From NCBI GenBank assembly GCA_016124235.1, contig WGOC01000029.1, forward strand, positions 24,725-88,724: a stretch of 64,000 nt of DNA. The letters are read 5' to 3'. Numbering within the stretch: position 1 is the stretch's first letter; the number at the start of each line of letters is the position of its first letter. Shown piece by piece: positions 35,530 to 44,259 of the stretch. Position numbers and translations under genes: made by a program. The stretch comes from a bacterium (GTDB taxonomy: Bacteria; Verrucomicrobiota; Verrucomicrobiia; Limisphaerales; RI-55). The notes beneath the pieces are model-generated. The model was not told the DNA's origin, did not search any database, and saw nothing but the letters and a program-made list of their open reading frames with translations.

Positions 35530-36078
35530 TTACCGGGGATCACTAAGTCGATACGGGACCCGAATTCCCTGACGCGGCTGTTCAGTCTGATAATCCGTGT
35601 AATCAACTCTGTAATCGACGCGAAGGTAATACGGCATATCGAAGAGTGAAGTGTTGGTATGAAACACCCGTTGTTTGGGCGGGGCCATATCAAGGGCAAA
35701 TCCAGTTGGCTCCAAATTTGTGAAAAATGCGGTTCCCGAAGCCTTCGTCAAAGCAGATGGTTCGTGTACCACCGCAAACTTGGACTCGACCGTCGGCAGG
35801 TTCCCATTACTGGCCGACTGATTTCCTTCGAAAAGCGTGGTCGCCGCGAGCAAGACGAGCAGGCTCGCCAGGCAGAATGACGCCGAGATGGCGGGTCGCA
35901 CGCGGAAAAGGGATATGACCCGCTGCAACCAGTTCTCATCGACAGCAACGCCTTCCCGCTCAATTCGTTCAATCACCCGGGTGGAAAAGTCACGGAAATA
36001 ACCCGGCGGCGGGTTTTCATGACGTTTCAGCGCCAGCAACTGGCGAAGCTGCTCAAAATCTTGGGACTGATCTTTCAT
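35530..36078 (-). CDS. putative anti-sigma factor
   Basis: This 182-residue protein starts at MKDQSQDFEQL. Its N-terminal half is helical and charged, one transmembrane helix lies at about 70-90 (AISASFCLASLLVLLAATTLF), and the rest is a periplasmic region rich in Thr/Pro and Tyr. It begins 2 bases after the stop of the ECF sigma gene, the classical arrangement for a membrane anti-sigma factor. No ZAS zinc motif (HxxxCxxC) is visible, so the identity rests on topology and position. Confidence 0.6.
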   Translation of the reverse strand: MKDQSQDFEQLRQLLALKRHENPPPGYFRDFSTRVIERIEREGVAVDENWLQRVISLFRVRPAISASFCLASLLVLLAATTLFEGNQSASNGNLPTVESKFAVVHEPSALTKASGTAFFTNLEPTGFALDMAPPKQRVFHTNTSLFDMPYYLRVDYRVDYTDYQTEQPRQGIRVPYRLSDPR

Positions 36079-36080
36079 AA

Positions 36081-36734
36081 TTACGACTTCAGGTAATCGG
36101 AAAGTAGTGCCTGCAACTGCTGCCGCGCATAAAATAGACGCGAGCGCACCGTCCCCACATTGCAATGCATGATCTTGCTGATTTCTTCATGCGGCATGCC
36201 TTGAACATCGTGTAGCACCACAACCATTCTGTGGACTTCGGACAGCTTCTGCATGGCGCTGTTCAACTTTTCCTGCAGCTCCGAAATCCGGGCGTCCCGG
36301 CGCGGCGTGTTGTGTGACACCAAGGCCACCATGTCCGGGTCATGTTCCACGTTGAAATCCACATCGTTCAGGCTCATGTGGGTGCGGTTGCGTCGCTGTT
36401 TGAGGAAGTTGATGGTCTTGTTGACCGCGATTCGATAAACCCAAGTGTAGAAGCTGGAATCACCCTTGAAAGATTTCAGGGCGCGATAGGCTTTGAGAAA
36501 GGTTTCCTGAGCAAGATCATTGGCATCTTCATGATTCGCCGTCATGTGATAGACGGTTGCATAAATCCGCTCCTGATAGCGCCGAACCAAATCATCATAG
36601 GCCCCCAAATCGCCCCCTTTGGCACGAGCCACGAGCTCCTGTTCCTCGGTGAGCAACTTCTCGCGATCCTCCTCTACCGCTTTTGCGGCCCCGATCGCCG
36701 CTTGCGGAAGCTGCACTGTCGCCGTGTTCGACAT
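36081..36734 (-). CDS. RpoE-type ECF sigma factor
   Basis: This 217-residue sigma-70-family protein has region 2 at about 40-110 (YDDLVRRYQERIYATVYHMTANHEDANDLAQETFLKAYRAL, then FYTWVYRIAVNKTINFLKQRR) and region 4 at about 150-205 (AMQKLSEVHRMVVVLHDVQGMPHEEISKIM, then NVGTVRSRLFYARQQL). The N-terminal 30 residues form a short extension. It directs RNA polymerase to its own promoter set and is probably inhibited by the membrane protein encoded 2 bases downstream. Confidence 0.88.
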   Translation of the reverse strand: MSNTATVQLPQAAIGAAKAVEEDREKLLTEEQELVARAKGGDLGAYDDLVRRYQERIYATVYHMTANHEDANDLAQETFLKAYRALKSFKGDSSFYTWVYRIAVNKTINFLKQRRNRTHMSLNDVDFNVEHDPDMVALVSHNTPRRDARISELQEKLNSAMQKLSEVHRMVVVLHDVQGMPHEEISKIMHCNVGTVRSRLFYARQQLQALLSDYLKS

Positions 36735-36746
36735 TGGTTGTTTATC

Positions 36747-37808
36747 TCACCGTTGATTGATAACCCCGAGACTGCTCGATTGTTGCGCCAAATAATCAAG
36801 CAAAGCGGTCAACTCTTGCAGACGTCCGACACTGGCAATTGGTTCAAGGTTTTGCCGAGCTTCGGCCAAATAACGCTGTAATTCCACCTGTGCCCCGTCA
36901 AATGCGTCATAGCGATCAAGCAATGCCTGGAGTCGCGGCAAGCGGGCATGATCCCAATGCATCAAGAGTTGTTCGAGTTCGGCACGATCCGCGCCGGACG
37001 CACGCGCCAAACCAAGCAAAATCGGCAGGGTCAGCTTCCCTTTCGCCAAGTCCGTGCCCAACGACTTGCCGGCCGAACGCTCTGAACCAAATAGGTCCAC
37101 GCAGTCATCAAAAAGCTGATAAGCCGTCCCCAAAGCCATGCCGTAATTTCGTAATGCATCACGGTGTTCACCGCGAATTCCACAGAGAAACGCACCCAGA
37201 TCACAGGAAAGCGCAAACAATTCTCCCGTTTTCATCGCCAGCATCTGCAGGTATTCGCGTTGGGAAAGATTGAATTGAAAGCGCTTTTGCGTCTGCAGAA
37301 TCTCACCGGAACAAACATTTTTGGTGGCCCCGGCGACCGCCCGGCAGATGTCCGTGGTTGGAAAACTGGCGGCCAGCTTCAGGGCATGCGCGAACAAGCA
37401 ATCGCCCAACAAAACGGCCTGCTCATTTCCCCAGCGCTGGGCGACCGTAGGACGGCTTCGGCGCACCTCCGCTTCGTCCATGATATCATCGTGCACGAGC
37501 GTGGCGAGATGGACCATCTCGACGATGACTGCGGCCTTGACGTGGTCCGCGTTGAGACGCGCAAAAGAACGAGCGGCAAGGGCCATCAGCGCGGGCCGCA
37601 GCTGTTTTCCCTGGTTTGTGAGCGCGTAACGAGCGTGTTCCCGCAAATCCGGATGAAAACTGTCTATTTGCGCAGCCAGCTGATCCGCCACCTCGCTCAA
37701 AAAGCCGCTCACCGGTTCCACAATACTCCGCCAATCGGGGCGGCTTGGGAAGTTCGGTGCTTCGGAAGGGGTCTCAGCGACGGCTTCCTTGATATGTGCG
37801 GCCAGCAT
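36747..37808 (-). CDS. trans-polyprenyl diphosphate synthase
   Basis: This 353-residue enzyme starts at 37,808 (MLAAHIKEAVAE). Both aspartate-rich motifs are present: first LVHDDIMDEAEVRR (DDxxD) and second LFDDCVDLFG (DDxxD-like). KQLRPALMALAARS is the usual pre-motif and GSERSAGKSLGTDLAKGKLTLPILL the lysine motif. It elongates allylic diphosphates with isopentenyl diphosphate, probably for a quinone side chain. Chain length cannot be read by eye. It lies 12 bases upstream of the ECF sigma gene on the same strand. Confidence 0.87.
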   Translation of the reverse strand: MLAAHIKEAVAETPSEAPNFPSRPDWRSIVEPVSGFLSEVADQLAAQIDSFHPDLREHARYALTNQGKQLRPALMALAARSFARLNADHVKAAVIVEMVHLATLVHDDIMDEAEVRRSRPTVAQRWGNEQAVLLGDCLFAHALKLAASFPTTDICRAVAGATKNVCSGEILQTQKRFQFNLSQREYLQMLAMKTGELFALSCDLGAFLCGIRGEHRDALRNYGMALGTAYQLFDDCVDLFGSERSAGKSLGTDLAKGKLTLPILLGLARASGADRAELEQLLMHWDHARLPRLQALLDRYDAFDGAQVELQRYLAEARQNLEPIASVGRLQELTALLDYLAQQSSSLGVINQR

Positions 37809-37911
37809 CGGTGCGAAGGTAGAGGCGGGTGAGGGGCAAGTCAAACCGTTATCCCGGTGCGGATGATGACGAAACTTCCTTGTTTGCAAGGGCTTTATCG
37901 CATTTTTTGCA

Positions 37912-39165
37912 TCAGACTTCGTAACGGTCTGGATCAAGCAAAGTGACATCGATAGTCGGCCGGTCGCCGGATAGCATTTGCGCGATCACCTGCCCCGTTA
38001 TCGGGCCCAAGCTGAGTCCCATCATCGCATGACCGGTCCCGACCCAAAGGTTTTGCACCGCTTTGGCTCGGCCAATATATGGCAAACCATCCGGCGAGCA
38101 CGGCCGCAAGCCCCGCCAAGCCGGTATCCCAGCGAATGTTTCCGGCGGAAAAGCAGGGAAATAGTGTCCGGCTGAGTTTGCGATTCCTCGCACGCGGGCG
38201 GGATTGACCGAAAGATCGAGTCCCGCAATTTCCATGGTTCCCCCAAACCGGAGTGCCCCAAGCATCGGTGTGACGGCCAGCCGGGCTTCCGTAAAAATGT
38301 AGCTCAATTGGGGAAGCTGAACCGGCTTTTCCACCGTGAGGCTGTAGCCTTTACCTGCTTGAAGCGGCAATCGAACTCCCAATTTACGGATCAGCCTCGG
38401 CGACCATGACCCGCCGGCGACCACAAACTCGTCGCCAGCGACTTCACCGGAATTCGTTCTGGCCGCGTGGATGCGATCGCCGTCTCGCGTCCAATCGATG
38501 ACCTCCGTTTGCCACCGAATCTCAACGCCGGCATCCGCAACGCGATCGGTCAGCTGAGCCATGAATCGGCTGGGCGACAAATGCGCGTCTTCCGGAAAAA
38601 AGACGGCACCCAGAATATTCATGTCCACCCCCGGGTCCAGGCGGCGCACTTCATCGGCCGACAACACCTCGGCAGGCATTCCCAGACCGCGCGAGAATTC
38701 CGCGAGCTCAGCTTCCTCATGCAGTCGTGCTTCGGTTTTGCACAAGTTGAGACAACCTTTTTTGACGAAGCCAAAATCCATTCCCGGCAGCACGGCAAAC
38801 TCTTCGAACAAACGTTTGCTCGCAAAATTAAGGTCACGCAGCAGCGGCGCCGCACGCTTCACGTGCTCCGGGTTGCAAGCGCGAACGAATTTGATCCCCC
38901 AGTCGAACAACTCGGCGCTGATCCGCGGTTTGATGTAGAACGGGCTCTCCGGGTTCCACATCATCTTGAACCCCATCGAAACCATGCCCGGCGCCGCCAG
39001 CGGCACGATGTGGCTGGGCACGATCAGGCCGGCGTTGCCAAGCGAACAACAATCCCGCTGCGGCGAGCCACGTTCCAACAACACGACCTCGTGGCCTGCT
39101 TGCCGACAATACCACGCCGTGCAAAAACCGATGATTCCACCGCCAACGATGACGATTTTCTTCAT
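37912..39165 (-). CDS. FAD-dependent D-amino-acid / D-hydroxyproline dehydrogenase
   Basis: This 417-residue DAO-family flavoprotein has the dinucleotide motif at its start (KIVIVGGGIIGFCTAWY). Family-typical phrases are GNAGLIVPSH, the FAD-proximal WRGLRPCSPDGLPYIG and the end GTGHAMMGLSLGPITGQVIAQ. This is the DadA style. It lies 39 bases downstream of a hydroxyproline-epimerase-type gene and near a DHDPS-family gene on the same strand. That context makes cis-4-hydroxy-D-proline dehydrogenase the most likely role: it would feed 1-pyrroline-4-hydroxy-2-carboxylate to the deaminase at 41,960. A general D-amino-acid dehydrogenase is the alternative. Confidence 0.75.
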   Translation of the reverse strand: MKKIVIVGGGIIGFCTAWYCRQAGHEVVLLERGSPQRDCCSLGNAGLIVPSHIVPLAAPGMVSMGFKMMWNPESPFYIKPRISAELFDWGIKFVRACNPEHVKRAAPLLRDLNFASKRLFEEFAVLPGMDFGFVKKGCLNLCKTEARLHEEAELAEFSRGLGMPAEVLSADEVRRLDPGVDMNILGAVFFPEDAHLSPSRFMAQLTDRVADAGVEIRWQTEVIDWTRDGDRIHAARTNSGEVAGDEFVVAGGSWSPRLIRKLGVRLPLQAGKGYSLTVEKPVQLPQLSYIFTEARLAVTPMLGALRFGGTMEIAGLDLSVNPARVRGIANSAGHYFPAFPPETFAGIPAWRGLRPCSPDGLPYIGRAKAVQNLWVGTGHAMMGLSLGPITGQVIAQMLSGDRPTIDVTLLDPDRYEV

Positions 39166-39204
39166 GAAGATTGGTGAGATCGACGGCGCCGCATCGGGTT
39201 GATT

Positions 39205-40182
39205 TCAATGAATGCCCCAGCAATACGGATCTTGTTCATCGAGCATCAACGTTGCCTCGGCGGTGATGTGAGCGCTCCCAGTAATCGTTGGCACAATGAC
39301 TCCCTTCTCGCGATCAACCCATTTGAATTTTCCGGTAAAGCGACTCCCGATGATCGATTCAACGACATGCTCCGCTCCTTCCGCCAGAGTTCCGTCCGCG
39401 GCCATGCACGCGAGTTTCGCACTGGTTCCGGTCCCGCACGGCGATCGATCGTACGCCTTGCCCGGACACAAAACGAAATTGCGGGAGTGAGCGCCGGCGC
39501 CTTGCGGAGCGCCGAACAATTCAACGTGGTCGACTTCGGGAAAACCTTGAGCATTGACCGCCCTCCGGATGCGCCACGTGAACTCAATCAATTGCTCGAT
39601 GCGCGAAAACTCGAGCGGCACGTCGCATTCTTTGGTTAAGAAAAACCAGTTGCCGCCGTACGCGACGTCGCCCGCCACTTCAATCCGATCGCCCGTGCCG
39701 GTCTTGGCGCCGGATCCATCCAGCGTAATTGCGACTGCTTTTGCCTTACGGAAACTCGGCACGTTTTCCACGGAAACCGAGCCGTCTTCATTCAGCGTCG
39801 CAATGACGTCGCCAACTGGGGTTTCCAATCGATGCTTGCCTGGTTGAATTCTCCCCAGATGCGCGAGCGTGGCGATCAGCCCGATCGTGCCGTGGCCGCA
39901 CATACCCAGGTAACCGACGTTGTTGAAGAAGATCACTCCCGCGGAAGCTTCTGGATTCGCGGGCTCGCACAGCAACGCCCCAACAAGCACATCGGAGCCG
40001 CGGGGCTCATTCACGATTGCCGAACGAAAACGGTCGTGCTGATCGCGAAACACTTTCAACCGATCGGCCATGCTGCCGCGGCCAAGTTCCGGGCCGCCAG
40101 CGATAACGACTCGCGTTGGCTCGCCGCCAGTGTGCGAGTCAATCACCTGCACACGCGCAGACGCCTTATTGCCGGCTCGCAT
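39205..40182 (-). CDS. 4-hydroxyproline 2-epimerase (proline racemase family)
   Basis: This 325-residue protein carries both catalytic cysteines of the proline racemase family: MCGHGTIG in the N-terminal half and DRSPCGTGTSAK in the C-terminal half. The second cysteine (not threonine) means racemase or epimerase rather than 3-hydroxyproline dehydratase. The opening VQVIDSHTGGEPTRVV is the standard start. It should interconvert trans-4-hydroxy-L-proline and cis-4-hydroxy-D-proline. Start 40,182 overlaps the SGNH-hydrolase stop by 17 bases. Neighbouring DAO and DHDPS-family genes complete most of the known pathway. Confidence 0.83.
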   Translation of the reverse strand: MRAGNKASARVQVIDSHTGGEPTRVVIAGGPELGRGSMADRLKVFRDQHDRFRSAIVNEPRGSDVLVGALLCEPANPEASAGVIFFNNVGYLGMCGHGTIGLIATLAHLGRIQPGKHRLETPVGDVIATLNEDGSVSVENVPSFRKAKAVAITLDGSGAKTGTGDRIEVAGDVAYGGNWFFLTKECDVPLEFSRIEQLIEFTWRIRRAVNAQGFPEVDHVELFGAPQGAGAHSRNFVLCPGKAYDRSPCGTGTSAKLACMAADGTLAEGAEHVVESIIGSRFTGKFKWVDREKGVIVPTITGSAHITAEATLMLDEQDPYCWGIH

Positions 40183-41887
40183 AGCGCTCGATGAATTGGA
40201 TGATCGGCGTGGAGTCATCCAAACCGTGCGGATGATGTCCGACGCCCGGTTTGCGGATCAGCATAATCTCACCGCCGAGCTTGCGGTAACGCTCCGCCAA
40301 CAGACCGGTGTTTTCCTGCCACGGCACCACATCATCGGCATCACCGAAAACATTTAGCAGCGGTACTCCGGCATCCGCTAATGGTTTGAGATTATCCACC
40401 GGGTTGCCGCGATACGCCAACGCCTCGGCGTCATCCTTGAAATGATAACATTTCAAAACCAAATCCCAGTCGGCTGGACTGCCTTTGCCTTTGCCGCGAC
40501 CACCCGGCCAACTTTTGAAATCGCAAACCGGAGCGTCCCCGTAAATGCACGCGACCTTGTCCGGATTTGCGATTGCCCAATTGTAGCAATACAACCCGCC
40601 GCGACTGAGGCCCATGAGCGCAACTTTTTTGGCAAAACCATGATGGGTGGTAAGCTCGTAATAGAAGGCGTTCCAATGCGCGACCGCATCCGGGCAACCA
40701 AGCATGTTCGGAACACTCATGTAAACAACGTGGAAGCCTTGGCTGAGCAGCGCAACGGACGGTGCGGGCTTGTGACCGAAGAACTCGCCCTCCCAGAGCC
40801 AGGGCTTGCCCGGTGCCGGGTTCTTCGGCGTGACAACCAACACCGGCCGGCCATCAACCTCAAAATCGTAGCGATCATAGCCGTTCCATGCGGAATGCTT
40901 GCCGGGAAACGGGGGCAACAGTTCGTGAAGCTTCTGATCGATCTCAGCGGCCTTCTTCTTCGCTTCGTCCAGTGGCAATCCTTTGTTCATGCCCGGCCGT
41001 TTGTGGCCGATCGCCGTGAGCCAGGAATCTTTCATCATCCTTTGCTTTTGCTGCACGAGCTTCAGAACGGCTTCACCGTTTTTCACGGTCGCGAGCATCG
41101 CTTCCGGTCCGTCCATGTCGGCAACCTCCTTCGCACCGAGATGCGCGAGAATCTGTTTCGCAAAAATCCAATGACCAGCTTCGTTGCAATGGACGCCGTC
41201 CCCTGCCAGGAAATATCCCGGATCCTTTTGCCGCTGTTCGGCGAGAAAATGATTCATCGGCCGGTGCAAATCGACGACATCCCAACCGTCCGAACGTTTG
41301 CTTAAAAGCCAGTCTGAATAGCGATCCAAGGTGTTGCTGTAGCCCGGGTGGCCACCTTTCACTTCATCAAATGTGGGCGGTGTCACCAGCACCACTTTCG
41401 CACCGGCAGCCAGGCATTTGTCACGCATCCACTCGATGCCTTCGCGATACTTCGCAAACCGACCTTCATCAAAAGGCAGATAAATCCCGTCGTTCATGCC
41501 GTAGCAGGCGATCACGAAATCCGGCTTGGTTTGCGCCAGCGCCCGATCCAGTCGTTCGTGCAAATCCGGTCGCGGAAACTGTCCGCCCGCATGGCCGGGT
41601 TCCGACAGACCGCTAACCGTTTCGCTCGGCAATCCGATGTTGATAAAATCAACATGCCGCTCGGGAAAACGCGTTACAAAGTAGGTCTCGATGAATTCCA
41701 CGTACGCGCCGCTGTATGTGATGCTGTCACCCAACACGACCACGCGTTTGGCATTGCCGAACAAGCTCGCGGGTTCAGCGCCGGAGGCCTCGGACGTTGG
41801 CAGCAAATTTAGTAGAAGAATGGATGCGCAAATCGGAAGCAGCTTTTTCACGGGTAATCTTTTGAGGTTCAAATTAACGACGAACAA
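40166..41887 (-). CDS. secreted fusion of an SGNH esterase and an alpha/beta hydrolase
   Basis: This 573-residue exported protein has a signal segment within the first 37 residues (LLPICASILLLNLLPTSEASG); a GTG at 41,851 is an alternative start. The first half is an SGNH hydrolase: GDSITYSG (Ser block), GMND (Asn block) and DGVHCN (Asp-His block). From about residue 330 a second hydrolase begins: nucleophile motif GLSRGG, acid in FGDADDVVP and histidine in GVGHHPHG. Both active sites look intact. Its place between DHDPS-like and epimerase genes, overlapping the latter, suggests release of a substrate from an esterified polymer or glycoprotein. That link is inference. Confidence 0.75.
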   Translation of the reverse strand: MFVVNLNLKRLPVKKLLPICASILLLNLLPTSEASGAEPASLFGNAKRVVVLGDSITYSGAYVEFIETYFVTRFPERHVDFINIGLPSETVSGLSEPGHAGGQFPRPDLHERLDRALAQTKPDFVIACYGMNDGIYLPFDEGRFAKYREGIEWMRDKCLAAGAKVVLVTPPTFDEVKGGHPGYSNTLDRYSDWLLSKRSDGWDVVDLHRPMNHFLAEQRQKDPGYFLAGDGVHCNEAGHWIFAKQILAHLGAKEVADMDGPEAMLATVKNGEAVLKLVQQKQRMMKDSWLTAIGHKRPGMNKGLPLDEAKKKAAEIDQKLHELLPPFPGKHSAWNGYDRYDFEVDGRPVLVVTPKNPAPGKPWLWEGEFFGHKPAPSVALLSQGFHVVYMSVPNMLGCPDAVAHWNAFYYELTTHHGFAKKVALMGLSRGGLYCYNWAIANPDKVACIYGDAPVCDFKSWPGGRGKGKGSPADWDLVLKCYHFKDDAEALAYRGNPVDNLKPLADAGVPLLNVFGDADDVVPWQENTGLLAERYRKLGGEIMLIRKPGVGHHPHGLDDSTPIIQFIERYASRQ

Positions 41888-41959
41888 CGGGCAAACGAAT
41901 TCATGACTCCATCGCCGGCGCTCAGGTCAATTTCGTTCTGGCGCACCAAAATGTTCGTT

Positions 41960-42886
41960 CTATTTCGTCCGCCGCGTCTTCTTTGGAATCTTCGGCCGGT
42001 GTTTGATCCCGTCATGAATGATCTTTAAAACGCGTTTGCGTTCAGCTCCGGTCAAAGGCAAACGCGGCGCCCGCACCCACTCGCTGCCGAGACCGCATTC
42101 CTGCACGGCGAGTTTGATGTATTGGACAAATTTGGTGCTGACGTCGAGGTGCAGCAACGGCGTAAACCATCGATAAATCTCGCGCGCTTTGTCCCACTCA
42201 CCGGCTCGGGTGAGGTCCCAGAAATACTGGTTCTCATACGGAAACGCGATACCGGTTCCGGCCACCCAGCCATCGATTCCCAGAATGCTCGCCTCGAGCG
42301 CGAGATCATCCACGCCGGTGAAGATCGCAAAGCGATCACCGCACTCGTTCCGAATATCGGTGATACGCCGGATGTCTCCCGAACTTTCCTTGAGCGCAAC
42401 GAAATTCTTGATCTTGCCCAACTCGGCAAACATCTCCGGAGTCACGTCGTTCGCGTAGCTGATTGGATTGTTATAAATCATGATCGGCAAATCGGTGGAC
42501 TTCGCGACGGTCTTGAAATGCGCCAGCGTTTCCCGCGGATCACCCTTGTAAAGCATCGCCGGCATCAACATCACGCCGTCGACACCCAGCATGCCGGCGT
42601 CATGAACGAAACGGGCCGCCTCCTCGGTGCTGGCTTCGGCCACACCGCTCAACACCGGCACGCGGCCAAAGACGACCTTGACCGCCATGTCGATGACCAT
42701 TCGCTTTTCGTCGGGCGTCATCGCTTGGTTTTCGCCAAGTGACCCTAGAAAGATCAACCCACTCACTCCCGAGTCGAGCAACACCTCCACATGCCGCGCG
42801 GTCGCGTCGAAATTAATGGAGCCGTCGCGCTTCATTTGTGTGGTGATCGCCGGAAATACACCCTGCCAGTATGGCTTTTGCTTCAT
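41960..42886 (-). CDS. DHDPS/NAL-family lyase, probable pyrroline-4-hydroxy-2-carboxylate deaminase
   Basis: This 308-residue class I aldolase-type protein starts at 42,886 (MKQKPYWQG). The family TIM barrel shows FLGSLGEN (substrate loop), the catalytic tyrosine in IYNNP, the Schiff-base lysine in ALKESSGD and a late AGTG motif. The signature is not the GTTGE of true DapA, and the context is an epimerase and a DAO on the same strand. I therefore prefer the hydroxyproline-pathway deaminase that gives 2-oxoglutarate semialdehyde. The semialdehyde dehydrogenase that would finish the pathway is not in the window. Confidence 0.75.
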   Translation of the reverse strand: MKQKPYWQGVFPAITTQMKRDGSINFDATARHVEVLLDSGVSGLIFLGSLGENQAMTPDEKRMVIDMAVKVVFGRVPVLSGVAEASTEEAARFVHDAGMLGVDGVMLMPAMLYKGDPRETLAHFKTVAKSTDLPIMIYNNPISYANDVTPEMFAELGKIKNFVALKESSGDIRRITDIRNECGDRFAIFTGVDDLALEASILGIDGWVAGTGIAFPYENQYFWDLTRAGEWDKAREIYRWFTPLLHLDVSTKFVQYIKLAVQECGLGSEWVRAPRLPLTGAERKRVLKIIHDGIKHRPKIPKKTRRTK

Positions 42887-43028
42887 ATTGTGAGCGTGAG
42901 TATGACGATAATTCGTCCGGCCGGAAAGCGTCATCCGCCGCAACCTTTCGCCAGACCGAAACACGGGAATTTCCAGGTGGGAAGATTTCAAACTTGACCG
43001 TCACACCTGGCCGGGATGCGGCGCGATC

Positions 43029-44252
43029 GTGCCCGCAAAAACTCCTTGCCAGCTCCAGCAGCAAGCCGCTTCCCTTCTCGCCCCAGTGCAGAATCCGCCT
43101 GAAACCCACAATCCGCCGACGGCCCGCTTGGCGATCGGCCAGCAACTTGAACTCGACATCACCGACATCGCGTTCGGGGGCGAGGGTGTCGCGCGCGTGG
43201 AAGATTTTGTTTTGTTTATCCCCTTCGTCGCGCCCGGTGATCGTATTCGCGCCGAGGTGACGGAGCTGAAGAAGCAATTTGGCCGCGCACGATTGTTAGA
43301 GCTATTGACGCCAAGCCAGCATCGCGTGGAACCGGTTTGTCCACATTTCGGAAAGTGCGGTGGCTGTCAATATCAGCACCTCGATTACTCATTGCAGCTG
43401 CAAATCAAACAGCGTCAGGTCCGTGACCATTTTGTTCGTATCGGCGGATTTGTGGATCCGCCCGTGGCGGCGACGGTGCCCTGCCCGCAGCCGTATCATT
43501 ATCGCAATCGGATCATGGTCCGCAGCCAATGGAACGGCTCCGCCAAGCGGCTGATCGTCGGATTTTTGCGACAAGACGGCCGGCTGGTGGAGGAGATCGA
43601 CGAATGCGCCATCGCCGAGCCCGAGCTAAACCGACAACTGAAAGAGATTCACAAAAATCCACCGCATAAGGGCGGAATCAAAGTAACGCTGCGCGCAATG
43701 CCGGACGATTGGGTGTTGCCGCGCGATTCGTTTTTTCAAAACAACTACTTCCTTCTGCCTAAGCTCGTGGAAACCGTGCGTGAACGGCTGCGATTGTCCG
43801 GCTCCAGATTCCTGATAGATGCGTACTGTGGCGTTGGTTTCTTCGCGATCGAGCTTGCGGATCTCGTTGAAAAATTCGCCGGCGTAGAAATCGACCAGAT
43901 GGCAATCCGGGCAGCGCGTGAAAACGCGGTGAAACGGAACATTGTGAATGGCGATTTCGTGATCGCACCGACGGAAGATTGGTTGCCCGATCTCCTCAAG
44001 CGATTCCAGCGCGACCAAACGACGGTCATTCTTGATCCACCTCGAGTGGGCTGTGTGCCGGAAGCGATCGATCAACTGCGCGCCGAACGTCCGGCCCAGA
44101 TCATTTACGTTTCCTGCCATCCAGCGACCCTGGCGCGCGACTTGAAACGCCTTTGTGCTGACGACCTCTACCGATTGGAACACGTCGTCCCGCATGACAT
44201 GTTTCCGCAGACGCAACATGTCGAATGCGTGGCCGATCTCCGGCTGAATTAA
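43029..44252 (+). CDS. TrmA/RlmD-family RNA (uracil-5-)-methyltransferase
   Basis: This 407-residue enzyme has an N-terminal TRAM-like domain (ELDITDIAFGGEGVARVEDFVLF). Iron-sulfur cysteines follow (VCPHFGKCGGCQYQHLDY), then the family motif FQNNYFLLPKLV, the SAM domain (LIDAYCGVGFFAIEL), DPPRVGC and the catalytic cysteine in IYVSCHPATLARDL. It should methylate a uridine C5 in 23S rRNA or tRNA via SAM. RlmD, RlmC or TrmA cannot be separated by eye, though the Fe-S cysteines favour the Rlm type. Start GTG 43,029; divergent from the DHDPS-like gene. Confidence 0.84.
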   Translation: MPAKTPCQLQQQAASLLAPVQNPPETHNPPTARLAIGQQLELDITDIAFGGEGVARVEDFVLFIPFVAPGDRIRAEVTELKKQFGRARLLELLTPSQHRVEPVCPHFGKCGGCQYQHLDYSLQLQIKQRQVRDHFVRIGGFVDPPVAATVPCPQPYHYRNRIMVRSQWNGSAKRLIVGFLRQDGRLVEEIDECAIAEPELNRQLKEIHKNPPHKGGIKVTLRAMPDDWVLPRDSFFQNNYFLLPKLVETVRERLRLSGSRFLIDAYCGVGFFAIELADLVEKFAGVEIDQMAIRAARENAVKRNIVNGDFVIAPTEDWLPDLLKRFQRDQTTVILDPPRVGCVPEAIDQLRAERPAQIIYVSCHPATLARDLKRLCADDLYRLEHVVPHDMFPQTQHVECVADLRLN

Positions 44253-44259
44253 GCCGTGC

